In this document: one piece after another, positions 51,714-61,500 of the stretch
Layout: every line of letters starts with the position of its first letter
How positions within the stretch are numbered: position 1 is the stretch's first letter
Assembly (NCBI GenBank): GCA_938015445.1
Contig: CALLPE010000026.1
Coordinates: 1 to 64,000, forward strand
Origin: an uncultured Pirellulales bacterium
GTDB lineage: Bacteria; Planctomycetota; Planctomycetia; Pirellulales; Thermoguttaceae
Length of the DNA: 64,000 bases
Reading direction: 5' to 3'
Notes under the pieces: model-generated
What the model was told of the DNA's origin: nothing
What the model saw: only the letters and a program-made list of their open reading frames with translations
Databases searched by the model: none
Position numbers and translations under genes: made by a program

Positions 51714-53810
51714 CTAGCCCACATCGGCCAGCTCCAACGCCTGCCCGTAGCGGTTAAGCATCATGCGACGGAGCAGATAGTGTTCTGGTTTGGCCAACCC
51801 CGGGTCGGATTCAACCAGGGCTTGAGCGTCGCGGCGGGCCTCTTCCAGTACGTCGGCGTCGCGCAACAGGTCGGCTACGCGCAGCGGGGGCATCCCGTGT
51901 TGTCGGGCACCGAAAAGCTCGCCCGGCCCGCGCAAACGAAAGTCGATCTCGGCCAACTGGAAGCCGTCGGTGGTAGATTGAAACGCTTGGAGGCGTTGTT
52001 GGGCTTCTTCGCTCTCAGCATTGGCGAATACGGCGCAGTAACCAGGAAAGCCCCCGCGGCTGATCCGTCCCCGAAGCTGGTGCAACTGCGCCAGGCCGAA
52101 TCGCTGCCCGCCTTCGATGACCATCAGTGTGGCGTTGGGCACGTCCACGCCGACTTCGATCACCGAAGTACACACCAGCGTTTGGATACGTCCAGCGCGG
52201 AAGTCCTCCATTACCGCGTCCTTTTCCGGCGGCGAAAGCCGTCCGTGGAGTAAGCCCAAACGGAACTCCTCCAACGGCCCGTTGGCCAGACTCTCGTAAA
52301 CCTGTTCCAGACTGGCAAACTCGGCCGTGTCCGACTCCTCGATGACCGGTGCTACTACGTATCCCTGCCGTCCCTGTCGGAGCTTCTTGCGGAAGAACTC
52401 CCACCAGCGCTCCCGGTCAGCCTCGCCGAGCAAATAGGTGTACACGCGCTGGCGACCCGGCGGCGACTGGCGCAGCGTGGAAATCTCGAAGTCGCCGAAT
52501 TGCGTCAGGGCAACGGTGCGCGGAATCGGCGTGGCGGTCATCACCAGATAATGCGGGTCGGGGCCGGCCTTCTTCAAGGTGGCCCGTTGCCGCACGCCGA
52601 ACTTGTGCTGTTCGTCGATGACCACCAGTCCCAGGCGGGCGAACTGCACGTCCTCTTGGATGACCGCCTGGGTGCCCACGACGATATCCATCTGACCAGC
52701 GGCGATCTGCTCCAGCAACTGCCTGCGCTGGCTGCCCGTCAGCCCGCCGGTCAATAACGCCAAACGCACCCGGCTGTTGGCCAGCAACTTACCGAGCGTG
52801 AGATAATGCTGTCGGGCGAGGACTTCGGTGGGGGCCATCAGCGCAGCTTGATGTCGGTGAGCCACCGCCAAGAGCATCGCATAAACCGCCACCACCGTCT
52901 TGCCGCTGCCCACGTCGCCCTGTAGCAGGCGGTTCATGGGAACCGCGCGACCCATGTCGGCGGCGATCTCGGCGATGGCCTGGTTCTGCGCGGCGGTAAG
53001 TTCGAAGGGGAACAAACGGCGGATGCGCGAGTCGATCAGTGCCGTGGCCTCCAACACCGGCGCTTGCCGCAACTGCGTCTGCTGTCGCTTGATGGCCAGG
53101 GCAAGTTGCAAGATCAACAGCTCTTGATAAACGAACCGCCGCCGCGCCTTGGCCAAGCTTTCGCGATCGTCGGGAAAGTGCACTTGCGGCAACGCCTGAC
53201 GGATGGGCCACAAGTCGTGTGCCTGGCGGTACTCGGCCGGAAACACCTCCTCTAGCACCGGCGCGTACTGCTCGACCGCCGTGCGGATGATCCGCCGAAG
53301 GTGCCACTGCTCCAAGCCCTCGGTCAGCGGATAGACTGGCAAGATTTTCGCGGTCGAGTCGGGCTGTTCGTCCTCGACGGTTTGCACGCGCGGATGCGCC
53401 ATTTCCCAGACAAGCCCCCGGTATCGCGGTTTGCCCGAAACCAGCACCCGCTGCCCCACCGTGAACTTGTCGCGCATGTAAGGTTGATCGAACCACAGCG
53501 CTCGCAGGTGGCCGCCTCGGGCACGGATCAACACACCCAGCACGCATCCACTGGAGCGCCGGCTGCGCAGTTCGACCTCCTCGACCACGCCCAGCACGCT
53601 TTGGAGCTTTCCTTCTTCTAGCTGCGGAATATCGCGCTGGTCGGTCAAGTCCTGGTAGTCGCGCGGGAAATAGAACAGCAAGTCTTTAACGGTCTTAAGT
53701 CCCAGCCGATGAAGCAACTCGGCACGCTGCGGTCCCACGCCTTTGAGGTATTGAACCGGCGTGCTGAGCATCTCAAGCGGCGAACGGTCGGTAGTGGTCA
53801 TATTGGCCAT
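51714..53810 (-). CDS. recG: ATP-dependent DNA helicase RecG
   Basis: RecG remodels stalled forks and branched recombination intermediates. The 698-residue product has the wedge/OB domain (YLKGVGPQRAELLHRLGL, DLLFYFPRDYQDLTD) and helicase motifs GDVGSGKTVVAVYAML (I), APTEVLARQHY (Ia), VIDEQHKFGVRQR (II), MTATPIPRTVALT (III), LHGRLSPPEKDAVMEDF (IV/V), TSVIEVGVDVPNATLMVIE and QLRGRISRGGFPGYC (VI). Usual bacterial RecG has QLRGRVGRG; the G-to-S change here is a mild deviation. ATG 53810 or the in-frame ATG 53801 could start. Its promoter region carries a tandem duplication. Confidence 0.96.
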   Translation of the reverse strand: MANMTTTDRSPLEMLSTPVQYLKGVGPQRAELLHRLGLKTVKDLLFYFPRDYQDLTDQRDIPQLEEGKLQSVLGVVEEVELRSRRSSGCVLGVLIRARGGHLRALWFDQPYMRDKFTVGQRVLVSGKPRYRGLVWEMAHPRVQTVEDEQPDSTAKILPVYPLTEGLEQWHLRRIIRTAVEQYAPVLEEVFPAEYRQAHDLWPIRQALPQVHFPDDRESLAKARRRFVYQELLILQLALAIKRQQTQLRQAPVLEATALIDSRIRRLFPFELTAAQNQAIAEIAADMGRAVPMNRLLQGDVGSGKTVVAVYAMLLAVAHRHQAALMAPTEVLARQHYLTLGKLLANSRVRLALLTGGLTGSQRRQLLEQIAAGQMDIVVGTQAVIQEDVQFARLGLVVIDEQHKFGVRQRATLKKAGPDPHYLVMTATPIPRTVALTQFGDFEISTLRQSPPGRQRVYTYLLGEADRERWWEFFRKKLRQGRQGYVVAPVIEESDTAEFASLEQVYESLANGPLEEFRLGLLHGRLSPPEKDAVMEDFRAGRIQTLVCTSVIEVGVDVPNATLMVIEGGQRFGLAQLHQLRGRISRGGFPGYCAVFANAESEEAQQRLQAFQSTTDGFQLAEIDFRLRGPGELFGARQHGMPPLRVADLLRDADVLEEARRDAQALVESDPGLAKPEHYLLRRMMLNRYGQALELADVG

Positions 53811-54110
53811 TATATGGTCGTTATACCGGCTTCATAATATGGCCGAAGCAACCGCTATAATATTGCCGGAGCAACCGCTCGCCAGTAGGAACCTTGCTCC
53901 ACTTTCGTCACCCTACGCACGGGTATCGTGGAATCACCCGCGGCTGTCATTCCTGATCGCTGCAATCGTTACAACTTCTACAACGTGCCTATCCTGCCTG
54001 GACAATAATCCTCCGCGGCAAGTTGCTAATCTTCCTACACCGAGTGCCACGATATATTTTCGATAGGCCGAGGGTCTTGACCAAACCTGCCAATTTGCGC
54101 CGAGCCAGCC
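53811..54110. other. 300-bp divergent recG-fliD region
   Basis: This holds the promoters of recG (minus) and fliD (plus). The only clear structure is a 23-bp tandem duplication at 53834-53879, rich in TATAAT-like hexamers. Confidence 0.5.
53834..53879. repeat. 23-bp tandem duplication near the recG start
   Basis: ATAATATGGCCGAAGCAACC (start of the first unit, 53834-53856) is followed directly by the second unit at 53857-53879 with two mismatches. Both copies carry TATTAT/ATAATA cores, so they may duplicate promoter elements. Confidence 0.85.
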
Positions 54111-56861
54111 ATGGGACGCATACAGTCTGACGTGGGGCTACTGTCGGGCATCGATATCGGCAAGACCGTCGAGAAACTGATTGCCATTGCCGCCCGGCCC
54201 CGCGATTTGCTCAAGCGACGCACCGACCTGCTGGGCGAAGAAAAGCTGGCTATTAGCCAGTTGTCGGCCCTGTTGCTGGCGGTCAAGTATCCGGTGGTCA
54301 ACCTGGGAAAAACGACGATCTTCGATAAGCGCGAGGCCATCAGCAGCGATTCCGCGGTGCTCAGTGCTACGGTCAGTGGCTCACCGGTCAACGGCACGTA
54401 TCAGTTTACGCCGCTGAGGATTGCACAATCGCAGCAGTGGCTCAGCTCTTCGTTTGCCAGTCGGACTGAGCCGATCGGAGCCGGGAGCATCAGCTTCCGT
54501 TTCGGCCCGCATGTGCAGCGCGGATTAACGCTGGAATCGCTCAACGGCGGCCAAGGGGTGCCGCGCGGAGCGATCCGCATAACCGACCGCAGCGGGGCCA
54601 GGGCCGACATCGACCTGAGCACCGCGCGCACTATCGACGACGTGCTGGCGGCCATAAACAACAACACCACGATCAACGTCACTGCGGTAGCCGTCGGAGA
54701 CCACATCCGGCTGATCGACAATACCGGCCAGAGCATTTCCAACCTGATAGTGCAGGAGGTCAGAGGCGGAAGTACCGCCGCCGCGTTGGGATTGGCAGGC
54801 ATCAATACGGCAGAAAGCACCGCCGACGGCCAGGACATCGTCAGCCTTGGCCCAACTCTGCCCACGGCGATGCTCAACGACGGTCATGGAATTCGCCTCA
54901 GCGCTTCGCTGCCCGAAATTTCCTTCACCCTCCGTGACGGCACGCAGGGGACGATCGACTTTTCGGCCGCAGACGACACGATAGCAGATATACTGGATCG
55001 CATCAACGCCGCTGCCCCGGGCAAACTGACCGCCACCATCGCCGCTGGCCAGCGCCTTGTGCTGACCGACCTGACAAGCGGCACAGGCCAGTTCCAGTTG
55101 ACCGCACTTTATGGCACCCACACGCTAGCCGATCTAGGACTGGATCGCACGGCTGAAGCGGGCGTCATCACCGGGCGGCGGTTGCTAGGCGGTTTGCGCA
55201 GCGTGCTACTGGCCAGTCTGAACGGCGGCCAGTCGTTCGGCACCCTGGGCCAAATCAGCATCACCGACCGCAACGGCGTGCAGACCACGGTGGACCTCGC
55301 CACCGCCGAAACACTCGAGGATGTCACCAGCTTGATCAACACTGCTACCAGGGCAGCCGGGGTCGGTGTAACTGCGGCAGTGAATCGGGCTGGCAACGGA
55401 ATCGAGCTGACCGATACCACCGGCAGTACCAGTGGAAATCTGATCGTAGCCAGCACCGACGCCACCCAAACCGCCGAGAAACTCAAAATTGCCGTCAACG
55501 CGGCAGTCGATTCGGTCAATAGCGGCGATTTGCACTTGAAGATAATCGGCGAGAATACCCCCTTGGCCGCCCTGAACGGAGGGGCCGGTGTGCGCCGCGG
55601 CACATTCTATATCACCGACACCACCGGACGACGCATCACCGTAAACTTGGCCAATCAAAATATCGTCACCGTAGGCGACCTGATCCAAACGATCAACTAT
55701 TTGTCGAGCAATGTCCGGGCCGAGATCAATCCCACCGGCGACGGCATCCGCTTGGTCGATACCGCCCGCGGCTCCAGCAGGCTGGTGGTGCAGGAAGGCA
55801 CGTCCACCACTGCCGCCGACCTGCACTTGTTGACCGAAGCGACCTACGCCGAGGTCGAAGGCCAGCAGACCCTGGTGATCGACGGGAGGACCACCTACAC
55901 GCTGGAAATCTCGGCCTCCGATTCGCTCGACGATGTGGCGGAAAACATCAACGCGCTGGGGGCCGGTTTGCGGGCGACGGTGGTCAACGACGGCTCCTTC
56001 CGCCCGTATCGCCTGCAAATCATTAGCGAGCGGCCGGGCAGCGCCGGCAATCTGGTGTTCGACGACTCGCAGGCTGGTTGGACGGTAAACGAAACCATCC
56101 GTGGACAGGACGCCGTGCTGCTGGTGGGTACTCCGGCAGAGATGGCCAATGGGCTACTGCTGTGGTCGTCCTCGAACCGCTTCGACGGCGCACTGCCCGG
56201 CGTGCGCCTGGAAATCAAGAAAGCAACCGGCCAGAGCGTATCGGTCACGGTGCAAAACACCGACGTGGACGTGGTGGCCAGCGTTAAGGTGTTTGTGGAG
56301 AACTACAACAAGTTTCGTACCAAGTTCAAGGAGCTGACGGCTTACGACTTGGAGAACAATACCGCCGGCATACTAGCCGGCGACGTGGCGGCACTGAGGC
56401 TCGACAGCGACCTGGGCCGGCTGATAACTGATCGGTTCCTGGGAGTGGGCCGCTATCAGTCACTGGGCGAATTGGGTATCGAAATCGGCCAGGACGGAGA
56501 ACTCAGCTTCGACGAAACCCGTTTCCGCGAAGCCCTGGCCTCCCACCCCGAAAGCGTTCGCAAGTTTTTCACTGATAGCAGTTCCGGCCTTTCGGCGCGG
56601 CTGGGCAGCCTGATAGACCAACTGGCCGACGACGAGCGGTCGCTGCTTGGCAGCCGGCTGAAGTCTATCAGCGACAAGCTCAGCGATAACCAGCAGCGGC
56701 TGGAACGAATGAACGCCGCTTTGGGGAGGGAGCAAGAACGGCTTTACAACATGTTTTACCGGCTGGAGTTGGCCATCGCCCGCTTGCAAAGCAACCTTAA
56801 TTACATCAGTCAAATTCGATATATCGACATTCTGACCGCGCCGTCGAACAACCGACGCTGA
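54111..56861 (+). CDS. fliD: Flagellar hook-associated protein 2 (filament cap), oversized
   Basis: FliD caps the growing flagellar filament and helps flagellin fold. The N-terminal FliD domain (GLLSGIDIGKTVEKLIAIAA, RPRDLLKRRTDLLGEE) and C-terminal domain (VASVKVFVENYNKFRTKFKE, YQSLGELGIEIGQDGELSFD, ALGREQERLYNMFYRLELAI) are canonical. At 916 residues it is far longer than the usual 450-700. Four tandem flagellin-hook IN-type repeats of about 115 residues start near 143, 254, 369 and 487 (LNGGQGVPRGAIRITDRSG, LNDGHGIRLS, LNGGQSFGTLGQISITDRNG, LNGGAGVRRGTFYITDTTG). fliS follows 192 bp downstream. Other flagellar genes are not in the window. Confidence 0.93.
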   Translation: MGRIQSDVGLLSGIDIGKTVEKLIAIAARPRDLLKRRTDLLGEEKLAISQLSALLLAVKYPVVNLGKTTIFDKREAISSDSAVLSATVSGSPVNGTYQFTPLRIAQSQQWLSSSFASRTEPIGAGSISFRFGPHVQRGLTLESLNGGQGVPRGAIRITDRSGARADIDLSTARTIDDVLAAINNNTTINVTAVAVGDHIRLIDNTGQSISNLIVQEVRGGSTAAALGLAGINTAESTADGQDIVSLGPTLPTAMLNDGHGIRLSASLPEISFTLRDGTQGTIDFSAADDTIADILDRINAAAPGKLTATIAAGQRLVLTDLTSGTGQFQLTALYGTHTLADLGLDRTAEAGVITGRRLLGGLRSVLLASLNGGQSFGTLGQISITDRNGVQTTVDLATAETLEDVTSLINTATRAAGVGVTAAVNRAGNGIELTDTTGSTSGNLIVASTDATQTAEKLKIAVNAAVDSVNSGDLHLKIIGENTPLAALNGGAGVRRGTFYITDTTGRRITVNLANQNIVTVGDLIQTINYLSSNVRAEINPTGDGIRLVDTARGSSRLVVQEGTSTTAADLHLLTEATYAEVEGQQTLVIDGRTTYTLEISASDSLDDVAENINALGAGLRATVVNDGSFRPYRLQIISERPGSAGNLVFDDSQAGWTVNETIRGQDAVLLVGTPAEMANGLLLWSSSNRFDGALPGVRLEIKKATGQSVSVTVQNTDVDVVASVKVFVENYNKFRTKFKELTAYDLENNTAGILAGDVAALRLDSDLGRLITDRFLGVGRYQSLGELGIEIGQDGELSFDETRFREALASHPESVRKFFTDSSSGLSARLGSLIDQLADDERSLLGSRLKSISDKLSDNQQRLERMNAALGREQERLYNMFYRLELAIARLQSNLNYISQIRYIDILTAPSNNRR

Positions 56862-57053
56862 CGCGCCGTGAATGCCCTAGCTGCCTACGTCCACTGCGCC
56901 AACTGTCCAACAATAACCGACAATATTCGCCTACGCCGGCTCTACCAACTAGCCGACAAGACGAACCCTGCAAAAAACAAATCCGCCAATTTGCTGTGAC
57001 TCGATCCTTTGTCCGGCGCCAGCAAGGCCCGGCTTACTCCAAGGAAGGCCCTT

Positions 57054-57605
57054 ATGTCTGACAAAGTTAGCGAAAGCTATCTGGTCAACGAGGTTTTGAC
57101 CGCCACGCCCGAAAAACTCCAGTTGATCCTAGTGGAAGCGGCCATTCGGGCGGCCGAACGCGCCAAACACTACTGGCAAACCGACGAGGATGAGAAAGCC
57201 TGCGAATCGCTGGTGCGCGCGCAGGACATCACCGGCGAGTTGCTGGCCGGGTTGAACCACGAAGTTGATCCCCCACTGGCGCGCCGCGTGGCCAGCATCT
57301 ATGCCTTCGTCCTGCAACGTCTGGTGGAAGCCAGCTTGCAGCGCAACCCAAAAGCACTCGACGATGCACTGCGCGTGCTGAAAATCGAACGTGACACCTG
57401 GCAACAGCTTTGCCAAAAAATGGCCGCCCAGCGACAGGCGGCGCAATCCCCTGCCGGCCGACGGCAGCCCCACCGACAATCCGCCGCCGACAGGCCCAGC
57501 ACCGCTGATGGCCAATCCCCTCCGCCACCGCTGTACAGCAGTGCCATTCCGCCGGTGGATTCGCCCATCGATGCGCCAAGCGAGGGGCTATCGCTAGAAG
57601 CCTGA
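57054..57605 (+). CDS. fliS: Flagellin export chaperone FliS
   Basis: FliS binds unpolymerised flagellin in the cytosol and delivers it to the export gate. The 183-residue product shows the usual core: SYLVNEVLTATPEKLQLILV, AIRAAERAKHYW, AQDITGELLAGLNHEVDP and LARRVASIYAFVLQRLVEAS. About 60 residues of Gln/Pro/Ser-rich tail follow, beyond the usual 130-residue length. AAGGAAGG 6 bp upstream supports ATG 57054; the frame is open to 57009. It is paired with fliD, the common arrangement. Confidence 0.9.
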   Translation: MSDKVSESYLVNEVLTATPEKLQLILVEAAIRAAERAKHYWQTDEDEKACESLVRAQDITGELLAGLNHEVDPPLARRVASIYAFVLQRLVEASLQRNPKALDDALRVLKIERDTWQQLCQKMAAQRQAAQSPAGRRQPHRQSAADRPSTADGQSPPPPLYSSAIPPVDSPIDAPSEGLSLEA

Positions 57606-57690
57606 CGCCAGTATAACAGATGGCCTGAAGACGCATCGGGCGTCCGTATTGTCAGTCCGCACTTTGTCAGGCTCACAAGCCAACTGATAC

Positions 57691-58554
57691 ATGAGCAGCG
57701 CGAAGAGGCTGATTCGAGTCGGCCACAGTCCCGATGCCGACGACGCCTTCATGTTCTACGGGCTGGCCCGACATAAGATAGACCCCGGCCCGTACGTCTT
57801 CGAGCATCAGCTTTGCGACATCGAGACCCTCAACCGCCAGGCACTGGAGGGCCGACTGGAGTTGACCGCGCTGAGCGTCCACGCTTATGCCTACGTGGCC
57901 GACCGCTACGTATTGTGTGCCTGCGGGGCGAGCATGGGCGAGCGTTACGGGCCGCTGCTGGTGGCCCGCCAGCCTGTATCGCCGCGGGAGCTTGCCGCTG
58001 CGGCCATCGCCGTGCCGGGAACACTTACCACGGCTTACCTGGTATTGCGGCTGTGCCTGGGCAACAGTTTCCAGGCGGAGATCGTGCCTTTCGATCGCAT
58101 CCCGGAAGCAGTAGCCGCAGGCCAATACAACGGCCGCCGCATCGACGCCGGACTGCTCATCCACGAAGGACAGCTCACTTATGCCCGGCAGGGATTACAC
58201 CCGGTTTTGGACACAGGCCAGTGGTGGCACCAGCAAACAGGGTTGCCGTTGCCGCTGGGCGTAAACGGGCTGCGGCGCGACCTAGGGACGGAAACGATCG
58301 GCCAAGTACATCGTCTGTTGTTGGAAAGCATCCGCTACGCGCTGGACCACCGCGACGAAGCACTAGCTTACGCGATGGGCTTCAGCCGCGGTCTGGATCG
58401 CGCCGACGCCGATCGGTTCGTGGCGATGTACGTCAACCGCTGGACGCTAGACTTGGGACCGGAGGGACGCACAGCGATAGCGGAGCTGCTTTCTCGCGGT
58501 CACGCAGCGGGAATCATCCCAAATCTGGTCGAGCCGCAATTCGTGGGCGACTAA
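57691..58554 (+). CDS. mqnD: 1,4-dihydroxy-6-naphthoate synthase
   Basis: MqnD acts in the futalosine pathway of menaquinone synthesis. The 287-residue product has the signature RVGHSPDADDAFMFYGLA, then DIETLNRQALEGRLELTALS, VAVPGTLTTAYLVLRL-type segments, and DAGLLIHEGQLTYARQGL with the conserved His. Length and motifs fit. ATG 57691 is clear. It is alone here; mqnA, mqnB and mqnC are not in the window. Its stop is only 7 bp from that of the convergent CotH/lamin-tail gene, which leaves no room for a conventional terminator. Confidence 0.93.
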   Translation: MSSAKRLIRVGHSPDADDAFMFYGLARHKIDPGPYVFEHQLCDIETLNRQALEGRLELTALSVHAYAYVADRYVLCACGASMGERYGPLLVARQPVSPRELAAAAIAVPGTLTTAYLVLRLCLGNSFQAEIVPFDRIPEAVAAGQYNGRRIDAGLLIHEGQLTYARQGLHPVLDTGQWWHQQTGLPLPLGVNGLRRDLGTETIGQVHRLLLESIRYALDHRDEALAYAMGFSRGLDRADADRFVAMYVNRWTLDLGPEGRTAIAELLSRGHAAGIIPNLVEPQFVGD

Positions 58555-58561
58555 CGGTCGG

Positions 58562-61500
58562 CTACACCAGCGGCTGTAGATGCAGGGAAATGTTGGCCGA
58601 CTGGTCCACTTCGGCGCGCCGCATATTGCGCTTCGAGTTCTGATTGCCGCCTACAGCCCCAAACTCCCACAGCCACTGCCACACGCCCAGCGCCGAATCG
58701 GTTTCGGAAAGCACAACACCATGGGCGGCGGGTCGGCTGCGTGCCGCTGTCGAATCCTCCAAAGTGCTGCGCGGCGCTGGTTCGTGCTGGAGATATGCGG
58801 GCGCGATTGCCGAAGCCCTCGGGACGACCGTCTGTGGGATATTAAACGCCTCCCAGCCCTCCGCGACGGCTAGCCTAGCGGGAGCGTCATGCCCGATGGC
58901 CTCGGGCGGCGCTGCAACCAGTGGGGCCGCGACTTGTGCCGGAGCATCCGCATCGCCCGTCGTGCTCGACGCCAGTACGCTTGCTGCGTCTGGAACTGGC
59001 GTAATGCAGTCCAGCGGCTGCGGGCACTCGTGCTCGGCCAGCAAGGCCAGTAAGGCAATGTCGTGAAGCGGAACCACGGCCTGCGGCGGATGTTCCCCTC
59101 CCGCCACGAATAAGGCAACCGGCGGCTGCACTTCTTCCGCCGCTTCCTCGGGCGCGACTTGCGTCGCTTCGATCAGCAGCAGCTCGCCTGAGACGGGCGA
59201 CAGTTGTCGTTCCTCGGGCGACAGTCGTCCTTCTTCGGGCAACAGTCCAGCTTCTCCGAAGGCCGCTTGGCTGAACTGCGGCGGCAGTTGATCCGGCTGG
59301 GATGGCCCGGCGGTTATACCCTGGCCCTGGCCGACGGCGAAGCTCAACAGTACCAACTGTGCGCCGTCGTTTCGGCGGGCGATCAGCGAGTCGGCCAGCG
59401 TCACACGGCGATCACGGTTGAAATCGTACAGGTTGGTGATCGCCACCGAGCGAAATCCCGAGTCGTTCTCCCACGCCAAATTCTCGTCGTGGTGATCCAC
59501 CACCGCCTGCGTCGAACCGTCGCCAGCGTCGCCAACAAGATTGCCGAAATACAAGACCACCGGCTGCGGCAGACCAGTTTCCGGCCCGGGCAGCACCGTA
59601 ACTTGTAGCCATTGGTTCTGGATGGCACTATCGTTCCACAAGACAGTAATGCGGCTGATTGTACTGCCGGGGGCAGCCGGCCGAGAGGCGACCTCTACCG
59701 GCCCCGGCGCGGTGCTCCAGGTATCGGGGCTGTTGCTGTTGCCCACCTTGAATTGGAAGAATTGTCCGACCGTCTCCAGCGTCGGCTGGACCGGCAAGCC
59801 GGCCAGATCGAAAATCAAACCGTTGATCCCCCGGCTGTAACTGGAATAGTTGCGGAAACCGGCCTGTTCGTTTTCGGGCCGCAAAGGGGCTTTGTCGATG
59901 GCGATGGCGTTGTCATCGAGGGGGTTCGCTGCCGGGTCGCGCCCATCAAACGCCGAGTTGTTGTACAACAGATACGCTCCGGCCAGCAATCGCGCCGTGC
60001 CGGGACTGGGTGCGGCGGCAACCCACGCGGAGAAGTTGCAGCCCCAGGCCCCGGCATCGACGCGAGTGAGCGAATACCCCTGACCGGCGGCGGCGACGGG
60101 CCAAGGGCTGACGGGCTGGTAATCGACGACGTCCTCGGTCAGTCCGGGATAGTAATTCGGTTCGTTGTTGGGTGGCTCGTCGGGCCGCAGCAACCGGATC
60201 CGCTCGCCTTCGTTGGCCGGTTTCCCTTTGAAACCGCCTACCATCTGCACCGACGGTCCGATCCCGTAAAAACTGCGGAAATTGGCCAGCTTGACCATGT
60301 TCAGCGGATCGGCCGGATCGAAACCGGCGACTATCAGCACGCCGCCGGCCGGCAGAATCGTGCCCGGACGGAAATCGTAGTCCACTCCGCCGCGTAGCCG
60401 CCAGTTGGTCAAATTGACAGCCGTCGTGCCGGTGTTCAAAAGTTCGATGAACTCCAGCCGATCGGCGTCGGCAAAATTGCCGGGGTGATACATGATCTCG
60501 CTGATGACCACACTGCCCACATACGGCGCATTGCCGCCGACGGTGTTTGGGCTTCCCAGCGTCGGTTGGGCAAGTGCTGTGAAGTGCCAGCGGCCCTGGG
60601 CATCCCGATACCGTCCGATGGATTCGGCATTACGGGCAGCGCCGAAATCCACATTGTCGATGAAAAACCGCGGACTGCCGGACTGATCAGGCTCGATGAG
60701 GAACAACTGATCGCCCCGTGCACCGTCCAGCCCAAAGAACGAAGAAAAGTTGATTGCCTCTCCGCCTGCTCCCTCGTGTAGGGTGATGTTGCGGAAAAGG
60801 CTGACCGCTTTATGCGGCGGGGCGTCGGCGTCGTTGGCCAAGACCATCCAGTTCATCAATCCCGTGTAGTACTGGCCGATTGGGATCACGTAGTGCTTCC
60901 ACTCCGGTGCGCTGGAAGCATAGTCGGCGAAGTCGGTGATGCCGGCCGAGCGGGCGCCGTACAGCTTGAAGATGTTGGCGTAGCCGGGGTCGGCCTGATC
61001 GTCGATGTCCAAGCCGATGCCGTGGAACTGTCCTTCCAGCGTGCTGAGGAAGTCGAACTCCAATACCGTCGCCGGCGTTACCATGTACCGCAGCGGTGCT
61101 TTGCGCCACGTGTCGCCAGTCAGTCGGAGCGTGTAGCCGTTATCTTCGGTCTGCACCCGCCCCTTGGCACCTTCGGTGCGCCATGAGTACGAAGTGATAT
61201 TGAATTGTTGCTCGTCGAAGACCACGTGCTGGCCTGGGCCGAGCACTGTGCCAGCAGGAATGCGGAACTTCTGGTAATCGAGCGTGGAATCGCTGAGCAG
61301 CCAGCCACTAAGATCGACGCTGATATCATTGGGGTTATACAGCTCGATCGAGTCCCACAGCGGCGGATCGGTGTGCGTAAGCACTTCGTTGATGTATATT
61401 TTCAGCGGCCGATCCATACCCGCCCGCCCTGGCGAACCCAAATACTCGTGACTACTCCGCCAGGAAGCGGCTTGATGGTACGGCAAGCCGATTTGCCGCA

